Below are positions 1 through 5,963 of a stretch of DNA of 16,459 nucleotides, piece by piece. Every line of letters begins with the position of its first letter. Position 1 is the first letter of the stretch. The notes below the pieces were generated by a model, which did no database searches, was not told the DNA's origin, and worked only from the letters and a program-made list of their open reading frames with translations. A program made the position numbers and the translations under genes. Source of the DNA: CAYNEL01 sp964396225 (lineage in GTDB: Bacteria > Patescibacteriota > Minisyncoccia > Moranbacterales > UBA1568); NCBI GenBank assembly GCA_964396225.1, contig CAYNEL010000019.1, forward strand, positions 1-16,459, written 5' to 3'.

Positions 1-2
1 AG

Positions 3-518
3 CTATACGCTACCGAAGCGGCCAACAAGGCCTGCTACGACGCCATCCAGATGCGTTTCGCCGATCCCATCAAGGAAGTGCTCCACCGCTATTTCGGCCG
101 CTCGTCCAAGGACGACCAGATCTGGCTGGCCCTCGCCTTCATGGAGCGCTTCGGACAGGACATCCTGGTCCAGTTGCTCCGTCCGCGCGTCGAGGCCGAG
201 AGTGGCCTGGTGGTGATCAACGGCGTGCGTTTCGGGCACGACGAAGCCTTCATCCGGAGCTTCCCCAAGAACGTTCTCGTCTACGTCACCGCTCCGGCGG
301 AGCTTCGTTTCGAACGCACCCAGAAGCGCCATGAGAAGACCGACGACCAGCAGAGCCGCCAGCATTTCGAGGGGATGGAACGCGAGGAGACCGAGGTGCA
401 CATCGCCGAGATCGGCGCCCGGGCCGACTACCGCATCGACAACACCGGCAGTCTGGAGGATCTGAACCAGGCCCTCGACAAGATCATGGCCGACCTCCAG
501 TCCAAGTTCGGCGCCTAA
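3..518 (+). CDS. (deoxy)nucleoside monophosphate kinase-like P-loop protein, 5' partial
   Basis: The reading frame is open from the first full codon of the window, so the start and the N-terminal Walker A loop lie upstream; 171 residues are visible. The visible part resembles small P-loop nucleotide kinases of the dephospho-CoA kinase / deoxynucleoside monophosphate kinase type. It has an FADPIKEVL segment after the expected P-loop region, FGQDIL, a strand ending in VVINGVRFGHDE (the usual 'DGIR' position), a strand VLVYVTAPAELRFERTQKR that looks like the LID region, and a C-terminal ADYRIDNTGSLEDL like the 'AD-x-x-I-x-N-x-G' ending of these kinases. The substrate cannot be read from the sequence. 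The genes after it make dTMP, so a (d)NMP role is reasonable but inferred. It is separated from dcd by a terminator, so it may be the end of a different transcript. Confidence 0.6.
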   Translation, partial: LYATEAANKACYDAIQMRFADPIKEVLHRYFGRSSKDDQIWLALAFMERFGQDILVQLLRPRVEAESGLVVINGVRFGHDEAFIRSFPKNVLVYVTAPAELRFERTQKRHEKTDDQQSRQHFEGMEREETEVHIAEIGARADYRIDNTGSLEDLNQALDKIMADLQSKFGA

Positions 519-541
519 CTGGAAAGCCTTTGGATAAGCCC

Positions 542-572
542 AAAACGACCCTGTGAGCCGGGGTCGTTTTTT
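542..572 (+). terminator. intrinsic terminator after the partial kinase gene
   Basis: A perfect 10-bp inverted repeat, AAAACGACCC (542-551) and GGGTCGTTTT (561-570), has a 9-nt loop and ends in a run of six T (567-572). It lies 24 nt after the kinase stop codon. Its T run runs straight into the -10 element proposed for dcd. Confidence 0.85.
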
Positions 573-580
573 GGTATACT
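572..580 (+). promoter_or_regulatory. extended -10 promoter for dcd
   Basis: TGG followed by TATACT (575-580) is an extended -10 element placed immediately after the upstream terminator. No good -35 hexamer is present at the usual distance. Transcription would start near 587 and give a leader of about 24 nt before dcd, with no Shine-Dalgarno sequence in it. Confidence 0.5.
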
Positions 581-610
581 GGAAACCGTAACCCTCCGTA
601 ACAGCGCGTT

Positions 611-1186
611 ATGATCCTCTCCGACCGCGACATCATAAAGGAACTGAAGCAGGGCGGCATCACCATCAAACCTTTCAAGAAAGAGTACCTCCAGCCCGCG
701 TCCGTGGATCTCCATCTCGACAAGCACTTCCTCGTCTTCAACACCATCGAGAACTTCGTCATCGATGTGCGCGAACCGGCCGAGAAGCTGATGATTCCCG
801 TCGAGCTCAAGCCCGACAAGCCGTTCGTCCTCCATCCCGGGGAGTTCGCGCTCGGCCTCCTCATGGAAGAGACTGGCGTCTCGGACCGTTTGGTCGGCCG
901 CCTCGAAGGCAAGAGTTCGCTCGGCCGCCTCGGTCTCATCATCCACACCACCGCCGGTTACCTCGATCCGGGCAACTCGCTCAAGATGACGCTCGAGCTC
1001 TACAACGCCGGGACGCTCCCGTTCAAGCTTTATTACAAAATGCCTATCGCCCAGATGGCATTCGAATACCTCTCCTCGCCCTGCGAGCGTCCCTATGGCC
1101 ATCCCGACCTGAAGAGCAAGTACTACCGCGACATGAGACCCGTGGCTTCCAAGATGAGCCAGAACTTCAAGAAAAGGAAAAAGTGA
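611..1186 (+). CDS. dcd: dCTP deaminase, probably bifunctional (dUMP-forming)
   Basis: The 191-residue product matches trimeric dCTP deaminases in length and motifs: the substrate loop EGKSSLGRLG (residues 99-108), TAGYLDPG (114-121), and TLELYN with the expected catalytic Glu129. The TAG-x-x-DPG loop and the C-terminal SPCERPYG...SKYY...QNF closely follow the Mycobacterium/Methanocaldococcus type. That type both deaminates dCTP and cleaves the triphosphate, giving dUMP directly; the E. coli enzyme, by contrast, has TAHRIDPG and only deaminates. Bifunctionality is inferred. It is followed after 6 nt by thyA, which uses dUMP, so the product would be consumed by the next gene's enzyme. The ATG start (CGCGTT before it, no SD) gives the usual N-terminus M-I-L-S-D. 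Confidence 0.93.
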   Translation: MILSDRDIIKELKQGGITIKPFKKEYLQPASVDLHLDKHFLVFNTIENFVIDVREPAEKLMIPVELKPDKPFVLHPGEFALGLLMEETGVSDRLVGRLEGKSSLGRLGLIIHTTAGYLDPGNSLKMTLELYNAGTLPFKLYYKMPIAQMAFEYLSSPCERPYGHPDLKSKYYRDMRPVASKMSQNFKKRKK

Positions 1187-1192
1187 CACTCT

Positions 1193-2110
1193 ATGAAGCA
1201 GTATCTCGACCTGCTCCGCCACATCGAAACGCACGGCGCGACCAAGACGGACCGCACCGGCACGGGGACCAAGAGCGTCTTCGGTTATCAGATGCGCTTC
1301 GACCTGTCCGACGGTTTCCCGCTCCTTACCACCAAGAAGATGGCGCTCCGCTCCATCATCCACGAGCTCATCTGGTTCCTGCGGGGCGACTCGAACCTGA
1401 AATACCTGGCCGACAACAACGTGCACATCTGGGACGAGTGGCCGTACAAGGGTTACCTGAAGAAGCAGGGCCTGCCCGTCCCCGACACCCAATCCGAGGA
1501 GTGGAAGACCGGTCTCGCTGCATTCGTCGAGCGGATCAAGAACGATGAGGTCTTCGCCCGGGAGCACGGCGACCTCGGTCCCGTCTATGGCTACCAGTGG
1601 CGGCGCTGGCCTGCGCCGGACGGCCGGCACATCGACCAGATCAGCCAAGTCGTTGAGCAGATCAAAAACACCCCCGATTCCCGTCGGATGATCGTCTCGG
1701 CCTGGAACGTGGCCGACATCGAGGCCATGGCCAAGACCGGACTGCCGCCCTGCCATTGCCTCTTCCAGTTCTACGTGGCCGACGGCCGTCTCTCGCTCCA
1801 GCTCTATCAGCGGAGCTGCGACACGTTCCTCGGTGTGCCGTTCAACATCGCCTCGTATTCGCTCCTCCTCATGATGGTGGCGCAGGTGACCGGGTTCCGG
1901 CCCGGCGAATTCGTCTGGACCGGGGGCGACACCCATCTCTACCTGAACCACCTCGAGCAGGCCAGGCTCCAGCTTTCCCGCGCGCCGCGGCCGCTTCCGA
2001 CCATGCGCCTCAATCCCGAGGTCAAGAGCCTTTTTGATTTCACCATCGACGATTTCACTCTCGGGGGCTACGATCCGCACCCGGCCATCCAGGCCCCCAT
2101 CGCCGTCTGA
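1193..2110 (+). CDS. thyA: thymidylate synthase
   Basis: ThyA methylates dUMP to dTMP with methylene-tetrahydrofolate. The 305-residue product has all classic motifs: RTGTGT (21-26) phosphate-binding loop, the catalytic Cys187 in LPPCHCLFQFYV, QRSCDTFLGVPFNIA (206-220), GGDTHLYLNH (244-253) and the C-terminal APIAV that closes the active site. It is about 40 residues longer than E. coli ThyA. The extra length sits near residues 83-125 (around WPYKGYLKKQG), the place where Lactobacillus-type ThyA also carries an insertion. The start ATG follows the dcd stop by 6 nt (TGACACTCTATG). A purine stretch (AAAAGGAAAAAG) lies at the end of dcd but is not a good SD. It is clearly co-transcribed with dcd and folA. 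Confidence 0.97.
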   Translation: MKQYLDLLRHIETHGATKTDRTGTGTKSVFGYQMRFDLSDGFPLLTTKKMALRSIIHELIWFLRGDSNLKYLADNNVHIWDEWPYKGYLKKQGLPVPDTQSEEWKTGLAAFVERIKNDEVFAREHGDLGPVYGYQWRRWPAPDGRHIDQISQVVEQIKNTPDSRRMIVSAWNVADIEAMAKTGLPPCHCLFQFYVADGRLSLQLYQRSCDTFLGVPFNIASYSLLLMMVAQVTGFRPGEFVWTGGDTHLYLNHLEQARLQLSRAPRPLPTMRLNPEVKSLFDFTIDDFTLGGYDPHPAIQAPIAV

Positions 2111-2120
2111 TCCCATCGCT

Positions 2121-2609
2121 ATGTCCAAACCGCGACTGTCCGTCATCGCCGCCGTCGCCGAGGGCAACCGCGCCATCGGCAAGGACAACCGCCTACTCTG
2201 GCACATTCCGGACGACCTGAAACGTTTCAAGACCCTTACCCTGGGGCATCCCGTGATCATGGGCGAGAACACCTATCGCTCCATCGGGCGTCCGCTCCCG
2301 GGCCGGACCAACATTATCCTGTCCTTTTCCAAGCAGTTTAGCGCGCCCGGGTGCGAAGTCTTCGCTACCCTCGAATCCGCCCTCAACTACGCCGCCAAGC
2401 GTGACGCCAAGGAGGTCTTCATCATCGGCGGGGCGATGGTCTACCAAGCGGCTCTGCCGCTGGCCGACCGGCTGTACATCACCCTGGTCGAGGGGGACTA
2501 CCAGGGAGACGCGTTCTTCCCCGACTACTCGATGTTCGGGACCGTGGTGGGGCGAGAGCATCACGACGATGGACAGCATCGCTTCACCTTTCTCACCCTG
2601 GAACGCTGA
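2121..2609 (+). CDS. folA: dihydrofolate reductase
   Basis: DHFR regenerates tetrahydrofolate from the dihydrofolate that ThyA produces. The 162-residue product is of normal size. It begins LSVIAAVAEGNRAIGKDNRLLWHIPDD, with the catalytic acid at Asp32 (equivalent to E. coli Asp27), then VIMGENTYRSIGRPLPGR (45-62), NIILS, and the cofactor-binding IIGGAMVYQ (101-109). An oddity: the position of E. coli Arg44, which contacts the 2'-phosphate of NADPH, is Glu49 (MGEN instead of MGR-x). The frame is open further upstream into thyA, but the ATG at 2121 gives the family N-terminus and leaves a 10-nt gap after the thyA stop, so I chose it. Confidence 0.95.
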   Translation: MSKPRLSVIAAVAEGNRAIGKDNRLLWHIPDDLKRFKTLTLGHPVIMGENTYRSIGRPLPGRTNIILSFSKQFSAPGCEVFATLESALNYAAKRDAKEVFIIGGAMVYQAALPLADRLYITLVEGDYQGDAFFPDYSMFGTVVGREHHDDGQHRFTFLTLER

Positions 2610-2615
2610 ACGCCT

Positions 2616-3179
2616 ATGGAAAAACCGAAACAGCGGATCATCGCGGTGGTGGGCCTGCCGGGCAGCGGCAAGTCCGAGGCTGTGCACTACTTCGTCACCC
2701 GTTACAAACTGCCCAAGGTGTATTTCGGAAAGGTGACCTTCGACGAGATGGCGCGCCGTGGCCTCGAGGTGAACGAGCAGAACGAACGCATGGTGCGCGA
2801 AGACCTGCGTTCCCTCTACGGCGACGACTACTACGCCCGCGAGACGCTCAAGGAAGTGCGCACCATCGACGCCCCGCTCGTCATCCTGGAAAGCCTCTAC
2901 AGCTGGGCCGAGTACCAGGTCTTTCGCCAGGAGTACGGCGAGGCGTTCCGGGTCCTGGCCGTGCACGCCGCCCCGCGTATACGTTACGCCCGGCTGGCCA
3001 ATCGCGCTAAGCGCCCGCTCAATCCGGAGGAGGCCTACACCCGCGACGTTTCGCAGATGGACCGTCTCACCCAGGCCATGCCCATCGCCATGGCTGACTA
3101 TATGGTGGTCAATGAGGGGGATGTGGAGGCTTTTCAGACGACGCTCGACGGCGTGATTACCAGTCTTCTCGAACCCTGA
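2616..3179 (+). CDS. UPF0200-like P-loop nucleotide kinase
   Basis: The 187-residue product has a Walker A loop GLPGSGKS (13-20) and follows the layout of the UPF0200 family, best known from archaea and related to dephospho-CoA and nucleotide kinases. The signs are a YFGKVTFDEMARRGLEVNEQNE segment after the P-loop helix, VILESLYSWAEYQVFRQEYG (89-108), VLAVHAAPRIRYARLANR (113-130) as LID-like region, and the C-terminal IAMADYMVVNEGDVEAFQ. The substrate of this family is not established to my knowledge. Its place between folA and a thymidylate-kinase-like gene suggests a deoxynucleotide. It starts 6 nt after the folA stop (TGAACGCCTATG) and has no SD. Confidence 0.8.
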   Translation: MEKPKQRIIAVVGLPGSGKSEAVHYFVTRYKLPKVYFGKVTFDEMARRGLEVNEQNERMVREDLRSLYGDDYYARETLKEVRTIDAPLVILESLYSWAEYQVFRQEYGEAFRVLAVHAAPRIRYARLANRAKRPLNPEEAYTRDVSQMDRLTQAMPIAMADYMVVNEGDVEAFQTTLDGVITSLLEP

Positions 3180-3186
3180 ACACCCT

Positions 3187-3783
3187 ATGCCCCGCGGCAA
3201 GATGATCACCCTCTACGGCATCAATGGCATCGGCAAAACCACCCAGACCGAACGCCTGGTGGCTTTCCTCGGGGAGCGAGGGAAACACGCGAGCCGGCTC
3301 AAATACCCGATCTACGAGCAGGAGCCTGAGGGGCCGTTCATCAACCGCTACCTTCGTGAGCCGGGGTTCCGCGAGGCCCATCCCAAGACCACCGAGGAAC
3401 TCCAGACACTCTATGCCGAAAACCGCCGCCGGTACGAACCGATGCTCCAGGCGCGCCTCCGGGCGGGGGAATGGATCGTGGCCGAGGACTACACCGGGAC
3501 GGGCCTGGCCTGGGGGCTCACCTGGGGAGCCGACCTCGAGTACCTCGAGTCCATCAATGCCGACCTCATCGTGCCGGACTTGGCCATCCTCATGCACGGG
3601 GAGCGTTTCCTGACCGGCATCGAGACCACCCACCGCAACGAATCCAACGACGAGCGGGTGCGCCTGTGCAAGAATTTCCATCTTCTCCTGGCCGACCGTT
3701 ACGGCTGGCCGGTGGTGGACGCCCACCGCGCCCCGGAGACCGTCCACCAGGACATCGTGACCCTGGTCGAGAAGGTGCTATAA
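3187..3783 (+). CDS. thymidylate kinase-like protein
   Basis: The 198-residue product has the Tmk layout: P-loop GINGIGKTTQTERL (11-24), a long helix with LYAENRRRYEPMLQARLRAGEW (75-96), then the active-site strand IVAEDYTGTGLAWG (97-110), and a LID-like stretch with several charged residues around GIETTHRNESNDERV. In ordinary thymidylate kinases the motif after the strand is DR-[YFS] with a catalytic Arg; here it is Glu100-Asp101-Tyr102, so the Arg is missing. It is placed where a dTMP kinase is expected, after dcd-thyA-folA, and starts 7 nt after the preceding stop. dTMP kinase activity is likely but the substitution leaves doubt; another dNMP could be the substrate. Confidence 0.78.
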   Translation: MPRGKMITLYGINGIGKTTQTERLVAFLGERGKHASRLKYPIYEQEPEGPFINRYLREPGFREAHPKTTEELQTLYAENRRRYEPMLQARLRAGEWIVAEDYTGTGLAWGLTWGADLEYLESINADLIVPDLAILMHGERFLTGIETTHRNESNDERVRLCKNFHLLLADRYGWPVVDAHRAPETVHQDIVTLVEKVL

Positions 3784-3784
3784 T
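3757..3784 (+). promoter_or_regulatory. internal promoter for mazG
   Basis: GTGACC (3757-3762) and a perfect TATAAT (3779-3784) are 16 nt apart, with TGC before the -10 (extended -10). The -10 overlaps the stop codon of the thymidylate-kinase-like gene. The start of transcription would be near 3791, which is downstream of the first in-frame ATG (3783) and supports the mazG start at 3801. Confidence 0.55.
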
Positions 3785-3800
3785 GCTTCATCCCGCGCCT

Positions 3801-4130
3801 ATGCAATTCAACGACTACCAGGAACGCTCCCGTGCTACGGCCCTCTATCCCGACGTAGGGCGCAACTTCGTCTACCCCACCCTGGGTCTCGTCGGCGAAG
3901 CCGGAGAAGTGGCCGAAAAGGTCAAGAAAGTCATCCGTGACGCGGGTGGGACGGTGACCGACGAGAAGCGGGCCGAAATCGAAAAGGAGCTCGGGGACGT
4001 GCTCTGGTATCTGGCCCAGCTCGCGACGGAATTCGGCCTCCCGCTTGATACCGTTGCCGAGAAGAATCTGGCCAAGCTCCTCGACCGCAAGGACCGCGGC
4101 GTTCTCCGCGGGAGCGGGGACAACCGATAA
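3801..4130 (+). CDS. MazG-like nucleoside triphosphate pyrophosphohydrolase
   Basis: This 109-residue protein is a single-domain MazG-type all-alpha NTP pyrophosphohydrolase. It shows the family N-terminus MQFNDYQERSRATA, the first metal-binding motif GEAGEVAEK (Glu33, Glu36) and the second KELGDVLWYLAQLA (Glu63, Asp66), with the expected spacing. Such enzymes hydrolyse non-canonical or surplus (d)NTPs to the monophosphate, which fits a dTTP-supply operon where dUTP and other by-products arise. An alternative ATG at 3783 overlaps the previous stop (TAATG) and would add six residues. I prefer 3801 because the extra residues do not resemble the family and an apparent promoter starts between the two. 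Confidence 0.85.
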   Translation: MQFNDYQERSRATALYPDVGRNFVYPTLGLVGEAGEVAEKVKKVIRDAGGTVTDEKRAEIEKELGDVLWYLAQLATEFGLPLDTVAEKNLAKLLDRKDRGVLRGSGDNR

Positions 4131-4210
4131 GAAATAAATGTCCAACGACCAATTTCCAGCCTCCAATCAGAGCCGGGAAGTTTCATTGGATATTGAATAT
4201 TGGAAAGTGT
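4131..4210. repeat. AT-rich, repeat-like gap before gatB
   Basis: This 80-bp gap is much richer in A and T than its flanks. It is built from short related words (CCAATTTCCA, CCTCCAATCA, TTGGATATTGAATATTGGAA) that look like a degenerate period-7 'TTGGAAA/TTTCCAA' repeat. Similar words occur before dnaE, before smc and inside miaA. I see no convincing promoter or SD in it, so gatB may be read from the mazG transcript. Confidence 0.4.
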
Positions 4211-5680
4211 ATGCGCTACCTCCCCGTCATCGGCATGGAAGTCCACGCTGAACTCAAGACCGAGTCCAAGATGTTCTGCGCGTGCAAGAACGGCCTCGGC
4301 CAGGAAACGACGCCCAATGTGAACATCTGTCCCGTCTGCACCGGGCAGCCCGGGACGCTGCCCGTGCCGAACCGGGCCGCCATCGAGGCGGTCCAGCGCG
4401 TCGGTCTCGCGCTCCAGTGCGAGCTGCGGCGGCAGTCCAAATTCGACCGCAAGAACTATTTCTATCCAGATCTCCCGAAAGGCTACCAGATCTCCCAGTA
4501 CGACGAACCGTTCTGCGAGCGTGGGGCGCTCCGCGTGGGGGAGCGCGACATCCGCATCACCAGGATCCACCTCGAGGAGGACACCGGCAAGCTCTCGCAT
4601 CCGTCCGGCGCCGACCACACACTGGTGGACCTGAACCGGGCCGGCGTGCCGCTCATGGAACTGGTGACCGAGCCGGACATCGAGAGCGGACCTGAGGCCA
4701 GGGCGTTCTGCCAGAACCTCCAGCAGATCCTCCGCTATCTCGGTGTGTCCGACGCCGACATGGAAAAAGGGCAGATGCGCTGCGAGGTGAATATCTCGCT
4801 CCATGCCGAAGGGGCTGACCGCCTCTCCGGCACCAAGGTGGAGATCAAGAACCTCAATTCCTTCCGTTCCGTCGAGCGTGCCATCGAGTACGAGATCGAG
4901 CGCCAGACCGCGCTTCTCGAAGATGGGGAAAAGGTACTCCAAGAGACCCGCGGCTTCGATGACAATACCGGGAAAACGGTCTCCCAACGCAAGAAGGAGT
5001 CCGCCCATGATTACCGTTATTTCCCCGAGCCGGACATCCCGCCCTTTTCCTTCACCGAGGAGTATATCGAAGGCCTGCGCCGTACCCTTCCCGAACTGCC
5101 CCAGGCCAAAGCCGCGCGTTTCCAGGAAGAATACGTCCTCTCGAGAGCCGACTCTGAGATCCTGGTAGCGGAGAAGGAGTTCGCCGGATACTTCGAAGCC
5201 GCCGCGAGCGAGGCCCTCTCGAAGATTGGTTCCGGCGAGACCGCCGCGCCCCGCGAGCGGGTGGTCAAGCTGATCGCCAACTACCTTATCACCGAAGTGC
5301 GCAAGCTGCTGACAAAAACCGGACAGACCGTACGGGATATTCCCGTCACACCCGAGAACTTCGCCGAATTCATCGGACTGGTAGCTGACCAAAAGATCAA
5401 CTCGAGCGCTGCCCAAACCGTGCTCGCGGAGATGTGGCAGGGCGGCGACAACGACCCATCGCACATCGTCGAGCGACTGAACCTCGGCCAGGTGAGCGAC
5501 GCGGGCGCGCTCGAAAGCGTCGTGGATGAGGTGCTCGCCGCAAACGGGAAGTCAGTCGAGGACTATCGGGCCGGCAAACAGAACGCCTTCCAGTATTTGG
5601 TCGGCCAGGTGATGAAGCAGACCCAGGGCAAGGCCAATCCACAGGTGGTGGCCGACCTGCTCAAGCAGAAATTGGCTTGA
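4211..5680 (+). CDS. gatB: Asp-tRNA(Asn)/Glu-tRNA(Gln) amidotransferase subunit B
   Basis: GatB is the tRNA-binding kinase subunit of GatCAB, which converts Glu-tRNA(Gln) and Asp-tRNA(Asn) to the amide forms. The 489-residue product is of full length. It has the N-terminal PVIGMEVHAELKTESKMFC, a four-cysteine set (Cys23, Cys25, Cys40, Cys43) that fits the GatB zinc site, the family signature DRKNYFYPDLPKGYQIS (79-95), YRYFPEPDIPP, and a C-terminal YqeY-like tail from about residue 340 ending in a conserved-looking VGQVMKQTQGKANP segment. An upstream in-frame TTG (4193) would add six unrelated residues, so I chose the ATG at 4211. gatA and gatC are not in the window. The gene ends at a strong terminator facing the opposite-strand operon. 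Confidence 0.97.
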   Translation: MRYLPVIGMEVHAELKTESKMFCACKNGLGQETTPNVNICPVCTGQPGTLPVPNRAAIEAVQRVGLALQCELRRQSKFDRKNYFYPDLPKGYQISQYDEPFCERGALRVGERDIRITRIHLEEDTGKLSHPSGADHTLVDLNRAGVPLMELVTEPDIESGPEARAFCQNLQQILRYLGVSDADMEKGQMRCEVNISLHAEGADRLSGTKVEIKNLNSFRSVERAIEYEIERQTALLEDGEKVLQETRGFDDNTGKTVSQRKKESAHDYRYFPEPDIPPFSFTEEYIEGLRRTLPELPQAKAARFQEEYVLSRADSEILVAEKEFAGYFEAAASEALSKIGSGETAAPRERVVKLIANYLITEVRKLLTKTGQTVRDIPVTPENFAEFIGLVADQKINSSAAQTVLAEMWQGGDNDPSHIVERLNLGQVSDAGALESVVDEVLAANGKSVEDYRAGKQNAFQYLVGQVMKQTQGKANPQVVADLLKQKLA

Positions 5681-5704
5681 ACCGGATTGAAAGCGTGTCA
5701 ATGA

Positions 5705-5734
5705 AAAAGCCCCCGTGTGTGCATGGGGGCTTTT
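5705..5734. terminator. bidirectional intrinsic terminator between gatB and the lipoprotein gene
   Basis: AAAAGCCCCC (5705-5714) and GGGGGCTTTT (5725-5734) form a perfect 10-bp stem; GTG/CAT inside can extend it with one wobble pair. There are T runs on both strands, so it can end gatB (+) and the dnaE-miaA-lipoprotein transcript (-). The gap between these convergent genes holds nothing else that I can see. Confidence 0.9.
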
Positions 5735-5775
5735 GGTTGTCCAGGGAATTCTCGTTGTTGTGGGGAGTGACCCGG

Positions 5776-5934
5776 TCAGTTGCCGGTAGCGCCTTTGATG
5801 GCTCCGTCGGTGACGCAGATTTCCGACCCGTCCGGTCCCTTGAAGTAGGAGCCGTTGCAGGTCGAGGCGCATCCCGAAAGGATGGCCAACCCCGAAACTA
5901 AGAAGGCGAGGACGACGACGAGGCGTCGTTGCAT
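5776..5934 (-). CDS. very small predicted lipoprotein
   Basis: The 52-residue product begins MQRR, followed by a hydrophobic stretch LVVVLAFLVSGLAIL and the lipobox LSGC, a typical type II signal peptide cleaved before Cys. The mature part would have only about 30 residues, with two further cysteines (STC and EIC) and a GPDGSEICV segment. I do not recognise a family. An upstream in-frame start would add nine residues (MVQPTGDTA). I chose the ATG at 5934 because AGGAG lies 8 nt before it and the signal peptide then has normal form. It is the last gene of the - strand operon, 29 nt after miaA, and stops at the bidirectional terminator. It is one of only three genes here with a good SD. Confidence 0.65.
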   Translation of the reverse strand: MQRRLVVVLAFLVSGLAILSGCASTCNGSYFKGPDGSEICVTDGAIKGATGN

Positions 5935-5963
5935 GGCGGTATCTCCTGTTGGTTGGACCATCC

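Noticed and set aside
515..2272. Long open frame on the - strand opposite dcd and thyA
   Set aside because: It is a shadow of the GC-rich codons of dcd, thyA and folA; the translation is Gly/Leu/Glu/Val-rich without family motifs, and the + strand genes are certain.
3783..3800. Earlier ATG for mazG in TAATG overlap with the tmk-like stop
   Set aside because: The added residues MLHPAP do not fit the family, and an apparent promoter would start between the two ATGs. It cannot be excluded on a read-through transcript.
4193..4210. Upstream TTG start for gatB
   Set aside because: It would add six residues unlike any GatB N-terminus, encoded by the repeat-like gap; the ATG at 4211 fits.
4138..4251. 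Short frame starting ATGTCCAACGACC in the gap before gatB
   Set aside because: It runs about 37 codons through repeat-like DNA into gatB in another frame, with no SD and no recognisable product.
3872..5464. 530-codon open frame on the - strand opposite gatB
   Set aside because: Shadow of gatB codon bias; no motifs.
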